Positions 24,040-32,106 of a stretch of DNA of 32,106 nt are shown piece by piece. The stretch spans positions 1 through 32,106 of the forward strand of contig JAKARI010000020.1 in the NCBI GenBank assembly GCA_021819245.1, written 5' to 3'. Numbering within the stretch: the stretch's first letter is position 1; each line of letters begins with the position of its first letter. Under the pieces are notes generated by a model. That model saw only the letters and a list, made by a program, of their open reading frames with translations. It had not been told where the DNA came from and made no database searches. This DNA is from Pseudomonadota bacterium. GTDB taxonomy: Bacteria > Pseudomonadota > Gammaproteobacteria > Acidiferrobacterales > Acidiferrobacteraceae. A program made the translations under genes and the position numbers.

Positions 24040-24357
24040 ATGGACATCTTGGCCCTGGAGGCGATGCGGGCGCGCGGCCAGGACAACCTGCTGCTGCGCC
24101 TGGGCCTGGGCGGCGAGTACGCCCGCCTGGGGGAATATGACAAGGCCATCCCCCACCTTCAGGCGGCCATTGCCTTCGATCCCCAGCACGCCGCGGCCTG
24201 GAAGCTGCTCGCCAAGACGCTCGCGGCCAGCGGACGCCTGGAGGAGGCGCGCCGGGCCTATGAGGACGGCATCCGCGCCGCCTTGGCCGGCGGGCACATA
24301 CAGGCCGCGCGCGAGATGACGGTATTCCGCAAGCGCCTCGACAAACCGGGCGGCTGA
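24040..24357 (+). CDS. Small TPR protein
   Basis: Protein of 105 residues with two tetratricopeptide repeats: YARLGEYDKAIPHLQAAIAFDP (here described by region, about residues 27-48) and the helix pair AAAWKLLAKTLAASGRLEEA to GIRAAL (about 49-82). A short helix with MTVFRKRLDK closes it. TPRs mediate protein contacts; no partner or pathway can be read. A GGGAGA site precedes the ATG, 20 bases after the rsmB stop, so it is probably the last gene of the def operon. Convergent to the acyltransferase cluster, with 17 bases between the stops and no room for a classic terminator. Confidence 0.82.
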   Translation: MDILALEAMRARGQDNLLLRLGLGGEYARLGEYDKAIPHLQAAIAFDPQHAAAWKLLAKTLAASGRLEEARRAYEDGIRAALAGGHIQAAREMTVFRKRLDKPGG

Positions 24358-24374
24358 CGGAGGGGTCCGAGACG

Positions 24375-25271
24375 TCAATACACCGAGGGCGCCCCCGGCG
24401 GGCGGGTCTTAAAGCGCTTGTGGACCCAAAAATACTGCTCGGGGTGCTCGCGCACGCCCGCCTCTATGGCGCGATTGGTGGCCGTGGCGTCGATCAGGGC
24501 ATCATTGCTCGGAAAACCCTCGAGCGGTGGCCCAAAGGCGATCTCATAGCCCCGGCCCCGCGGCTTCTGCCACACGTAACAGGGGACGACCTGTGCGGCG
24601 ACCGTGCGCGCGAGCCTCCCTATGGCATGAAGGGTGATCGTGGGCACCCCGAAAAAGGGGGCGAATACGCTCGAACGCTCGCCAAAATCCTGATCGGGCA
24701 GGTAATAGAGGACGCGGCCCTCGCGCAAGGCCTTCATGATCGGTCGCACGCCCTCCTCTTGCGTAATCATGGTCGCCCCAAAGCGGCCGATGCCGCGGCG
24801 AAAGGCCGCCTCGAAGACCGGATTGGGCAGGCGCCGATAGACGTTGGCCATCGGCCGCTCCGTAGACAGCACGCAACCGATCTCGATGGCCGCAAAGTGC
24901 GGGACGAGCAGAATCACCGGTCCCTGCGCGAGCGCCCGATCATAGTGCTCCCGCCCGCGAAACGAGACGAGGCGCGCAAGCCGCGCGGGGCTTGCCCACC
25001 ACGCGACCATGACATCGAACACCCCCTGGCCCAGGGATGCAAAATGGGCGCGCGCCAGACGCTTGCGCCATACCTCGCCGTGCTCTGGGAAGCAGAGTCG
25101 GAGATTGGTGAGGACCACCCGCCTGCGCGCCGCGAGCAGCCGGTGGGCAAGCCGCCCCAGGGCATGACCCAAGGCCGCAAGGACCGGTAATGGCAGATGA
25201 CTCAGGGCCCAGAACACCACCAGCGCCACCCGTGCGCTGGCCTGGCCGAGGCTGCCGGCGCGTTCACTCAT
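24375..25271 (-). CDS. LpxL/HtrB-family lipid A acyltransferase, paralogue A
   Basis: Inner membrane-associated acyltransferase of 298 residues. Family features: an N-terminal hydrophobic segment (about 14-48), NLRLCFPE, the catalytic HX4E/D motif as HFAAIE (about 124-129), YRRLPNPVFE, YYLPDQDFG and HPEQYFWVHKRFKTRP near the end. The family transfers a fatty acid from acyl-ACP to lipid A precursors as a secondary acyl chain; which position this one serves cannot be told. It starts at ATG 25271 and overlaps the stop of paralogue B by 8 bases. It is the last of three tandem paralogues and is the one most like canonical LpxL in its YYLPDQDFG motif. Confidence 0.9.
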   Translation of the reverse strand: MSERAGSLGQASARVALVVFWALSHLPLPVLAALGHALGRLAHRLLAARRRVVLTNLRLCFPEHGEVWRKRLARAHFASLGQGVFDVMVAWWASPARLARLVSFRGREHYDRALAQGPVILLVPHFAAIEIGCVLSTERPMANVYRRLPNPVFEAAFRRGIGRFGATMITQEEGVRPIMKALREGRVLYYLPDQDFGERSSVFAPFFGVPTITLHAIGRLARTVAAQVVPCYVWQKPRGRGYEIAFGPPLEGFPSNDALIDATATNRAIEAGVREHPEQYFWVHKRFKTRPPGAPSVY

Positions 25272-26154
25272 AGGGCGACCTCCCGTCGCGTCGCACGCGC
25301 TTGAAGCGCTTGTAGGTCCACAGATACTGTTCGGGCATGGCGCGGACCGCCCCCTCGATGGCGGCGTTCATGCGCGCGGCATCCGCCACCGGGTCATCGG
25401 TCGGAAACGGCGCAAGCGGCGGGCCGATCGTCACCTCGAACCCCCCGCTCCCGGGGAGCTTGCGGGTGTAGCATGGCAGGACCACGGCATCGGTCAGGCG
25501 TGCGATCCGCGCAAGCGCCGTAAGGGTCGGCGTCGGGATGCCGAAAAACGGCGCACGCACCGCGTCCGCGCCCCCCGGGTCGAGATCGGGGAGATAATAA
25601 AACGGCTTATGGTCACGGATGCTGCGGATGAGCGAACGCAGGGAGGCATCGTGGCGCCAGAGCACGCCCCCGAACCGCGAACGCCGGCGCAGCAGGACAT
25701 GCGCAAGCACGCTCGTGGGGGCACGATACATGCTGATGGAGGGCCGCTCCCGCGAGATCCTCAGCCCCCCGATCTCGAGCCCCAGGAAATGCGGGGCGAG
25801 GAAAATGATATTGCGGCCGCGCGCCACAGCGGCATCGTACGACGCGCGCTCGATGATGCGCACCCGGTGCCGGAACTCTGCCTCGGAGGCCCACCACAGG
25901 CGGGCGGTGGCCAGAATATTGCGGCCGAGGGCCACGAAATGACGGCGCACGAGGCGCTCGCGCGCGCGCGGCGAGAGTTCCGGGAAGCACAGGCCGATAT
26001 TGATGCGCGCCACCCGCCGGGGACCCACCGCAGCCGCGTAGCCCACCGCCCCCAGGCCCGCCCCCATCGCCGAAAGCACGGGCCAAGGCAGGGCGGCAAG
26101 CGCGTGCAGCAGGCCGTCTACGACCCGCTCCGGCACGCTCGGCCGGTCAGTCAT
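25264..26154 (-). CDS. LpxL/HtrB-family lipid A acyltransferase, paralogue B
   Basis: Protein of 296 residues from ATG 26154, of the same family as its two neighbours. It has an N-terminal hydrophobic segment, NIGLCFPELS, the catalytic HX4E motif as HFLGLE, MYRAPTSVLAH, YYLPDLDPGG and MPEQYLWTYKRFKR at the end. The second motif differs from paralogue A (PDLDPGG instead of PDQDFG). The start is placed at 26154, overlapping the stop of paralogue C by 8 bases, because the A gene begins in exactly the same way relative to B; an upstream in-frame ATG at 26172 is possible. It probably adds a secondary acyl chain to lipid A or another glycolipid (inference). Confidence 0.88.
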   Translation of the reverse strand: MTDRPSVPERVVDGLLHALAALPWPVLSAMGAGLGAVGYAAAVGPRRVARINIGLCFPELSPRARERLVRRHFVALGRNILATARLWWASEAEFRHRVRIIERASYDAAVARGRNIIFLAPHFLGLEIGGLRISRERPSISMYRAPTSVLAHVLLRRRSRFGGVLWRHDASLRSLIRSIRDHKPFYYLPDLDPGGADAVRAPFFGIPTPTLTALARIARLTDAVVLPCYTRKLPGSGGFEVTIGPPLAPFPTDDPVADAARMNAAIEGAVRAMPEQYLWTYKRFKRVRRDGRSPYE

Positions 26155-27085
26155 AGAGGGAGCCGGCGCCATCGCGGGTCTTGAAGCGCTTCATCGTCCA
26201 CAGGTACTGCTCCGGCATCTTCAGAACTGCCCTCTCGATCGCGGCATTCATGGCGGTCGCATCGCCCACCGCGCTGGCTGTCGGGAAGCCCGCGAGCGGG
26301 GGCTCCAGCCACAATTCGCTTGTGCCATCGGGCAACAGGCGCGCGAAGCACGGGATGATCGCGGCGTCGGTCAGGCGCGCCAGGCGCCCCAGGGTCGGCA
26401 AGGTCGCCGCGGGGACCCCGAAAAAGGGAGCGTAGACCGACTCCTTCGGACCCATGTCCTCGTCAGGCACATACGCGGCCCCAAAACCGGCCTTGACGGC
26501 ACGAATGAGCGGGCGCATGCCGCTTTCGCGCGCGAATACCCGTCCGCCGAAACGCTCGCGCCCGCGGGTCATCACGAAATCAAACACCGGGTCCTTGAGG
26601 GGCTTCATGAAACCCACATACGGAAAATAGCGTGATAACACGAGGCCTGCCTCGAGGGCCACGCAATGGCAGTGCAAGACGATGATAGGGCGGCCCGCGG
26701 CGCGCGCGGCCTCATAATGCTCAAGACCTACCACACGCAGGCAACGATCGAGCATCCGCTCCGGGGCCCACCAATAAATTGCCATATGAAACAAGGCAAA
26801 CGCCGCCAGATCGAAGTGTTCGCGCACGGCGCGCGCCTGGCGCTGCGCACTCCAATCGGGAAAACACAGGCCGATATTGATGGCGGCGATCCGCCGCCTC
26901 TTGGCATTGCCCCGATAATAGAGCCCCCCGAGACCGCGGGCGATGCCCGCGCGCACGCCCAGGGGCAGATAAAGGCTCAGCCGCAAGACCGCCGCCGCCA
27001 TCCATGAGGGCCAGTGGCGGGGCGCAAGCAGACGCCAGCGAAAGGGGGCGCGATGGGCGCCCGGGAGATCGGAGACTGCAATCAT
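26147..27085 (-). CDS. LpxL/HtrB-family acyltransferase, paralogue C (divergent)
   Basis: Protein of 312 residues, the most divergent of the three. It keeps NIGLCFPDWS, the catalytic HX4E motif (HCVALE within LHCHCVALEAG), FMKPLKDPVFDF, YVPDEDMG and MPEQYLWTMKRFKTR. The N-terminus is extended by about 15 residues before the hydrophobic segment. It starts at ATG 27085, 51 bases after the TtcA-like gene, without a clear ribosome binding site. It leads the acyltransferase trio. The substitutions around the catalytic motif suggest a different acyl donor or acceptor from A and B, but the catalytic residues are intact. Confidence 0.87.
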   Translation of the reverse strand: MIAVSDLPGAHRAPFRWRLLAPRHWPSWMAAAVLRLSLYLPLGVRAGIARGLGGLYYRGNAKRRRIAAINIGLCFPDWSAQRQARAVREHFDLAAFALFHMAIYWWAPERMLDRCLRVVGLEHYEAARAAGRPIIVLHCHCVALEAGLVLSRYFPYVGFMKPLKDPVFDFVMTRGRERFGGRVFARESGMRPLIRAVKAGFGAAYVPDEDMGPKESVYAPFFGVPAATLPTLGRLARLTDAAIIPCFARLLPDGTSELWLEPPLAGFPTASAVGDATAMNAAIERAVLKMPEQYLWTMKRFKTRDGAGSLYD

Positions 27086-27136
27086 GGGCCGGCATTGTGC
27101 CAGAGGGGAACGTCGCCGGTCACCGCTGGCGTCATC

Positions 27137-27868
27137 TCAGGACGACTCTCCGGCGCCCAACAGGGGGCGCATGGCATTCAAGAGATTGCGAAACAGGCCC
27201 TTGTGGCGCGCCTCCTCCGCCGCCAGCAAAGCCTTCATGGCGGCGCGTTCGGTCGGTTTCCGAAAACACGCCGGGCAGTTGTCGGCAATCACCGGGAGGG
27301 CGGCTTCGCGCGCGAAGTCGCGCAGCTGGCGCTCGCGGACATAGACAAAGGGGCGGATCACACGCAGATCCCCGGCATCGACCTGATAGTGCGCGCGCAT
27401 GGTGTGCAGGGTCCCGGCGTGAAAGGCGCTCATGAGAAAGGACTCGGCGATGTCATCTAGGTGCTGGGCAAGCGCCAGCACATTGTAGCCATGGTCCCGC
27501 GCGAGCCGGTAAAGGGTGCCACGCCGCATGCGCGCGCAGTAGCTGCAAAACGAGTCATTCCCAAGCGTTGTCTTGGCACGCTCGGCGATCGCCTGTCTCT
27601 CATAGAAGTACGGGACACCAAGCGACTCCATGTAGGGGATGAGCGGGGCCGGATCAAACCCCTCGATCCCGGGGTCGACGGTGGCCACACCGAGATCAAA
27701 GGAAAGCGGCGCCTTGCTCTGAAGATGGCGCAGGACCTGAAGGAGACTCAGGCTGTCCTTGCCCCCGGAGACCCCGAGCAGCACGCGATCGCCTGCGTGG
27801 ATCATGCCGTAATCAGAAATCGCCTGGCCTGCCAACCGCAGCAAGGGTCTTGGGGGAGCGTGTACCAT
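27137..27868 (-). CDS. ttcA: TtcA-family tRNA thiolation protein (short form)
   Basis: PP-loop ATPase of 243 residues. The SGGKDSLSLL loop is at about 34-43. A CSYCARMRRGTLY motif (Cys108 and Cys111) and a second pair NCPACF (Cys198 and Cys201) match the cysteine layout of TtcA, which uses an iron-sulfur cluster to make 2-thiocytidine at position 32 of some tRNAs. AQHLDDIAESFLM is the nucleotide-site follow-up. It is about 70 residues shorter than E. coli TtcA (311), losing parts of both ends, so a related thiolase of the same family is possible. It heads the minus-strand run with the acyltransferases and diverges from metK. Confidence 0.83.
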   Translation of the reverse strand: MVHAPPRPLLRLAGQAISDYGMIHAGDRVLLGVSGGKDSLSLLQVLRHLQSKAPLSFDLGVATVDPGIEGFDPAPLIPYMESLGVPYFYERQAIAERAKTTLGNDSFCSYCARMRRGTLYRLARDHGYNVLALAQHLDDIAESFLMSAFHAGTLHTMRAHYQVDAGDLRVIRPFVYVRERQLRDFAREAALPVIADNCPACFRKPTERAAMKALLAAEEARHKGLFRNLLNAMRPLLGAGESS

Positions 27869-27953
27869 GGGAGTATGGTAGCCGCAGGACCGCGTCCGGC
27901 CAAAACTACTGGGTATAGGCTGTCATTTTCGGGGTAAGCTATGTTATGGTATC

Positions 27954-27967
27954 GGCCGCTAGCGGCC
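27954..27967. repeat. Perfect 14-bp palindrome in the ttcA/metK gap
   Basis: GGCCGCTAGCGGCC is an exact palindrome about 70 bases before the metK start. It could be a dimeric regulator site or, as RNA, a five-pair hairpin with a CTAG loop. No metJ-type box (AGACGTCT repeats) is present. Confidence 0.55.
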
Positions 27968-27987
27968 CGAAGCCCTCGCCTGATTTC

Positions 27988-28010
27988 AAGATCACGCTCG
28001 CGCAAGGATC
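27988..28010 (+). promoter_or_regulatory. metK: Leader hairpin upstream of metK
   Basis: AGATC ... GATCT (five pairs, 13-base loop) lies in the leader, with GGGAG before the start codon. I compared it by eye with SAM-I, SAM-II and SAH riboswitch cores and found no convincing match, so only a simple leader structure is claimed. Confidence 0.3.
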
Positions 28011-28035
28011 TCACCCTAAAACACCGGGAGTCACC

Positions 28036-29223
28036 ATGTCGAAATCCTATCTCTTTACGTCCGAATCGGTGTCCGAAGGCCACCCCGACAAGATCGCCGA
28101 TCAGATATCGGATGGGGTGCTGGATGCGGTTCTGACGCAAGACCCTTACGGGCGCGTTGCCTGCGAGACGCTTGTCAACACCGGGCTCGTGGTGGTATCG
28201 GGCGAGATCACGACCAAGGCGATCGTGGATTTTACAGACATCGCGCGCGCCACCATTCGCCGCATCGGCTATGAGACACGCATGGGTTTCGACGGGGATA
28301 CCTGTGCGGTGGTGGTGGCAATGGACAAGCAATCACCGGATATCGCGCAGGGCGTCAATGAAGGCCAGGGGCTCGATCTGGAGCAGGGTGCGGGCGACCA
28401 GGGGCTCATGTTCGGCTATGCCACGAACGAGACCGAGACGCTCATGCCCATGCCGATCACCTTCGCGCATACCCTCATGCAGAGGCAGGCGGCGGTGCGC
28501 CGCTCGGGGCGCCTGCCGTGGCTGCGGCCCGACGCCAAAAGTCAGGTCACGATCCGCTACGAAAACGACGTGCCGGTGTCCGTAGACACCATCGTCGTCT
28601 CGACGCAGCATGACCCCGAGGTCCGTTACGAGGACCTCAAGGCGGCGGTCATGGAGGAGATCATAAAACCCGCGCTGCCCGAGGGCTGGCTGACAAAGGA
28701 TACCCGCTATTTTATTAACCCGACCGGGCGCTTTGTGGTGGGGGGGCCGGTGGGCGACTGCGGTCTCACCGGACGCAAGATCATTGTCGACACCTACGGC
28801 GGCATGGCGCGCCATGGCGGCGGGGCGTTCTCCGGCAAGGACCCCTCCAAGGTCGACCGCTCGGCCGCCTATGCGGGACGCTATGTGGCCAAGAACATCG
28901 TCGCCGCGGGGCTTGCGGCGCGCTGCGAGATTCAGGTTGCCTACGCCATCGGGGTCGCACGGCCGGTCTCGATTCGGGTCGAGACCTTCGGGACCGGGGT
29001 GGTCAGCGATGACCGCATCGCGGAACTGGTAGCCGCGCACTTCGACCTGCGGCCCAAGGCCATCATTCAGACCCTGGATCTGCTGCGGCCGATCTACGGG
29101 AAGACCGCGGCCTACGGCCACTTCGGACGCACCGAAAGCGAGTTCCTGTGGGAGCGCACCGACAAGGCCGAGGCCTTGCGCAGCGCGGTCGAAGGCAAAA
29201 AGGTTCAATCGCTGTCGCGCTAG
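28036..29223 (+). CDS. metK: S-adenosylmethionine synthetase
   Basis: Enzyme of 395 residues (E. coli 384) that makes SAM from methionine and ATP. Signatures are [17 protein letters not shown] (His at about 16 binds ATP), [12 protein letters not shown] (methionine/ATP site), the P-loop-like region [21 protein letters not shown], and [16 protein letters not shown]. The start ATG 28036 matches the family; the frame is open to 27946. The product feeds UbiE, RsmB and other methyltransferases in this window. Nine bases separate it from ahcY, which recycles the by-product. Confidence 0.98.
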   Translation: MSKSYLFTSESVSEGHPDKIADQISDGVLDAVLTQDPYGRVACETLVNTGLVVVSGEITTKAIVDFTDIARATIRRIGYETRMGFDGDTCAVVVAMDKQSPDIAQGVNEGQGLDLEQGAGDQGLMFGYATNETETLMPMPITFAHTLMQRQAAVRRSGRLPWLRPDAKSQVTIRYENDVPVSVDTIVVSTQHDPEVRYEDLKAAVMEEIIKPALPEGWLTKDTRYFINPTGRFVVGGPVGDCGLTGRKIIVDTYGGMARHGGGAFSGKDPSKVDRSAAYAGRYVAKNIVAAGLAARCEIQVAYAIGVARPVSIRVETFGTGVVSDDRIAELVAAHFDLRPKAIIQTLDLLRPIYGKTAAYGHFGRTESEFLWERTDKAEALRSAVEGKKVQSLSR

Positions 29224-29232
29224 GAGAGGGAC

Positions 29233-30546
<1,314 letters not shown>

Positions 30547-30555
30547 ACATCGGGA

Positions 30556-31401
30556 ATGGAATCACAGAGGCGCCACCCAAAGGTCTTTAGCTTCGAATTC
30601 TTTCCGCCGAAGAGCGAAGAGGCGCGGGGCATGTTCCACGCCGCTCTGGAGCAGCTCGCGCCCCTCGAGCCACGATTCTTCTCGGTGACGTTCGGGGCCG
30701 GAGGCAGCACCCGCGAGCGGACCCTGGAGACCGTGCGCGAGATCGTGGGGCGCGGAAAGGCGGCCGCGCCTCACCTCTCGTGCATCGGCGCAACACGAGA
30801 CGGTATCCGCGACATCCTCGCCACCTACAAAGCGCTAGGGGTACGCCATATCGTGGCGCTGCGTGGGGACCTGCCTTCAGGCATGGTCGATCCGGGGGAC
30901 TTCCGATACGCCTCGGAGCTCGTGCGCTTCATCCGCGCACAGACCGGGGATCATTTCCACATCGAGGTGGCGGCCTATCCCGAGGTGCACCCTCAGGCCG
31001 CCAGCGCCGAAGACGATATCAAGCACTTCCAAGAGAAGATCGAGGCCGGCGCGAACTCCGCGATCACCCAGTATTTCTACAATGCGGACGCCTACTACTG
31101 GTTCGTGGATGCCTGCGAGGCGCGCGGGCTTGCGGTGCCGATCGTGCCGGGCATCATGCCCATCACCAATCACCGGCAACTGCTGCGCTTCTCGGAGGCC
31201 TGTGGCGCCGAGGTGCCACGCTGGATCCGCCGACGCCTGGAGGACTTTGGCGAGGACGGCGAGTCGATCCGGTCCTTCGGTCTCGATGTGACGACCTCGC
31301 TATGCGCCGAACTGCTCGCTGCCGGCGCCCCGGGGCTCCATTTCTATACCCTCAACAGGGCCGCGCCCTCGAGCGTGATATGGGAGCGGCTGGGTCTGTG
31401 A
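30556..31401 (+). CDS. metF: 5,10-methylenetetrahydrofolate reductase
   Basis: Flavoenzyme of 281 residues (E. coli 296) that makes 5-methyltetrahydrofolate for methionine synthesis. The barrel begins with VFSFEFFPPKSEEA; other family segments are SVTFGAGGSTRERTL, HLSCIGATR, ALRGDLP, AYPEVHPQA, FQEKIEAGANSAITQYFYN with the conserved Asp/Glu flavin contacts, and IVPGIMPITN. It lies nine bases after ahcY, giving a metK-ahcY-metF operon covering the activated-methyl cycle. A GGGA touches the ATG, so initiation may depend on coupling with ahcY. Confidence 0.97.
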   Translation: MESQRRHPKVFSFEFFPPKSEEARGMFHAALEQLAPLEPRFFSVTFGAGGSTRERTLETVREIVGRGKAAAPHLSCIGATRDGIRDILATYKALGVRHIVALRGDLPSGMVDPGDFRYASELVRFIRAQTGDHFHIEVAAYPEVHPQAASAEDDIKHFQEKIEAGANSAITQYFYNADAYYWFVDACEARGLAVPIVPGIMPITNHRQLLRFSEACGAEVPRWIRRRLEDFGEDGESIRSFGLDVTTSLCAELLAAGAPGLHFYTLNRAAPSSVIWERLGL

Positions 31402-31405
31402 ATCC

Positions 31406-31440
31406 GCCCGATACGACCGCCCTCATAAGCGGGATCGGGC
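31406..31440 (+). terminator. Probable metF transcript 3' hairpin
   Basis: A seven-pair outer stem (GCCCGAT/ATCGGGC) with an inner CCGC/GCGG stem begins five bases after the metF stop. No U-run follows, so Rho-dependent termination or RNA stabilisation is as likely as intrinsic termination. Confidence 0.45.
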
Positions 31441-31692
31441 GATAGCAACGTGTTGCAGATCGGGGGGGACCCAAAACCCCCGCCTCCTCGGAATATCCAG
31501 GCGATGAGGCGGCGCGCCAAGGCACCGCGCCACGTCAGCGGGCTAAAGATTGCGCGTACCGATACCGCCGCTTGAGATCGCCGGCCCGCGCCGCGGCGCG
31601 ATCATGGGGCAGAGCCCCCGCGAAACACCGGGTTCCGTCGGAGCACGAGACTCGATAGCCTACCCATGCCACAGACGGTAAGTATGCCTTGT

Positions 31693-31722
31693 TTGTGACG
31701 GCGCGCGGCCATGCGCTACACT
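31693..31722 (+). promoter_or_regulatory. Candidate promoter of the DUF1640 gene
   Basis: TTGTGA and TACACT are separated by 18 bases, each matching its consensus at four of six positions. A start about seven bases later would leave a leader of roughly ten bases before ATG 31738. Confidence 0.4.
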
Positions 31723-31737
31723 TGGAGCAAGCCTATT

Positions 31738-32106
31738 ATGGGTCGGGACATGCTCGATACACTGAATTATGCCAAGCGACTGCGGGCTGCCGGGTTCACC
31801 GAGCAGCAGGCGGAGGCGCAGGCGGGCGCCCTGTACGACGCCGTGACCGGTCTGACGGCAACCAAGCTCGACGTCGTCGAGTCAAGTAATGATATCAATG
31901 CGGCGATGACGAGGGCATTCGGCGATGTCCGCCGGGAGATCGCGGAGTTCAAGGAAGCAACCGCGAGGGAGTTTGACGACGTCCGCCGGGAGATCGCGGA
32001 ATTCAAGGTCGCGGTGGCCAACGAATTCGGTGCCGTCCGCCGGGAGATCGCGGAGTTCAAGGAAGCAACCGCGAGGGAGTTTGACGACGTCCGCCGGGAG
32101 ATCGCG
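31738..32106 (+). CDS. DUF1640-type coiled-coil protein, 3' part outside window
   Basis: An open frame of 123 codons runs off the right edge. The N-terminus (MLDTLNYAKRLRAAGFTEQQ and on to about residue 40) is typical of DUF1640/CCDC90-like proteins, which pair a short helical head with a long coiled-coil and often a C-terminal membrane helix. From about residue 64 the sequence consists of 18-residue repeats beginning VRREIAEFK and alternating between the ATAREFDD and VAVANEFGA type endings. The start is ATG 31738 (GGAG upstream) or ATG 31750. Bacterial members have no established role; the mitochondrial relatives are linked to calcium uniporter regulation. High charge and heptad-like spacing predict a rigid rod. 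Confidence 0.75.
   Translation, partial: MGRDMLDTLNYAKRLRAAGFTEQQAEAQAGALYDAVTGLTATKLDVVESSNDINAAMTRAFGDVRREIAEFKEATAREFDDVRREIAEFKVAVANEFGAVRREIAEFKEATAREFDDVRREIA
31927..32106 (+). repeat. 54-bp tandem repeat inside the DUF1640 gene
   Basis: Repeat units of 54 bp start at 31927, 31981, 32035 and 32089 (last one cut by the window edge). Units one and three are identical over all 54 bases; unit two shares the first part (GTCCGCCGGGAGATCGCGGA) and differs in the rest, so a 108-bp higher-order unit is also present. Each unit encodes 18 residues in frame. Confidence 0.95.

Larger units (their letters stand above)
31402..31737. other. Hairpin-rich non-coding gap after metF
   Basis: No convincing gene in 336 bp. 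Four inverted repeats are visible: GCCCGAT/ATCGGGC (31406-31440, with an inner CCGC/GCGG), CGGGGG/CCCCCG (31461-31482), GATCGC/GCGATC around a GC-rich GCGCCGCGGCGC palindrome (31576-31603), and GGGGC-aga-GCCCC (31606-31618). The first is the best candidate for the metF 3' end. The density of stems could also mean a small structured RNA. None has a T-run. Confidence 0.5.

Noticed and set aside
27988-28035. SAM-II or SAH riboswitch ahead of metK
   Set aside because: A GATTT and a CTAAAA element recall SAM-II, but the required first stem around them cannot be formed.
31927-32106. Repeats at the right edge as a CRISPR array
   Set aside because: Units are directly adjacent, in frame and coding, with no unique spacers; this is a protein repeat.

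Overview
The window is chromosomal DNA from a GC-rich gammaproteobacterium. Evidence is the gene order, which matches several Escherichia coli and Pseudomonas core blocks (ubiE-ubiJ-ubiB; gpmI-envC divergent from rhodanese-grxC-secB-gpsA; topA/smg/lysM/def-fmt-rsmB; metK-ahcY-metF), together with an LPS-type envelope (three LpxL-like acyltransferases, outer membrane barrels, Dsb system) and ubiquinone synthesis. The strong GC bias and the DUF1640 and DUF481 proteins suggest an environmental lineage such as an acidophilic sulfur or iron oxidiser (Acidiferrobacter-like), but that assignment is an impression and not proven by the sequence. No rRNA, tRNA, transposase, integrase or CRISPR array was seen. 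Coding density is very high and many genes overlap at start/stop codons.

Layout: 1-2536 (minus strand) is a phoB-phoR two-component operon followed by a DUF481 outer membrane protein that runs off the left edge. 2611-6499 (plus) is a ubiquinone operon: DUF971, ubiE, an RDD membrane protein, ubiJ, ubiB. 6539-7228 (minus) is a single outer membrane barrel protein. 7468-12017 (minus) is gpmI-envC-ctpA-GNAT, a glycolytic enzyme plus cell-division/cell-wall and periplasmic protease functions. Divergent from it, 12162-14740 (plus) holds an ArsR-type regulator, a membrane rhodanese, glutaredoxin 3, secB and gpsA. 14724-17155 (minus) is dsbD and a short DsbC/G-like protein. 17202-21225 (minus) holds a LysM protein, smg and topA. 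21309-24357 (plus) is def-fmt-rsmB-TPR. 24375-27868 (minus) is a TtcA-like gene and three tandem acyltransferases. 28036-31401 (plus) is metK-ahcY-metF, a compact activated-methyl/one-carbon operon. After a hairpin-rich 336 bp gap, a repeat-containing DUF1640 coiled-coil gene begins and runs off the right edge.

Most of the window is conserved housekeeping sequence. The parts that depart from the usual blocks are: an ArsR regulator with a cysteine pair (41/108) like that of persulfide sensors, placed ahead of a rhodanese and glutaredoxin; an RDD membrane protein locked between ubiE and ubiJ; three tandem LpxL paralogues joined by identical overlaps; loss of dprA from the smg-lysM junction; a DsbC/G-like protein with no room for a dimerisation domain; and a DUF1640 protein with near-perfect 54-bp (18-residue) tandem repeats. 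I do not see a clear new defence or mobile system.
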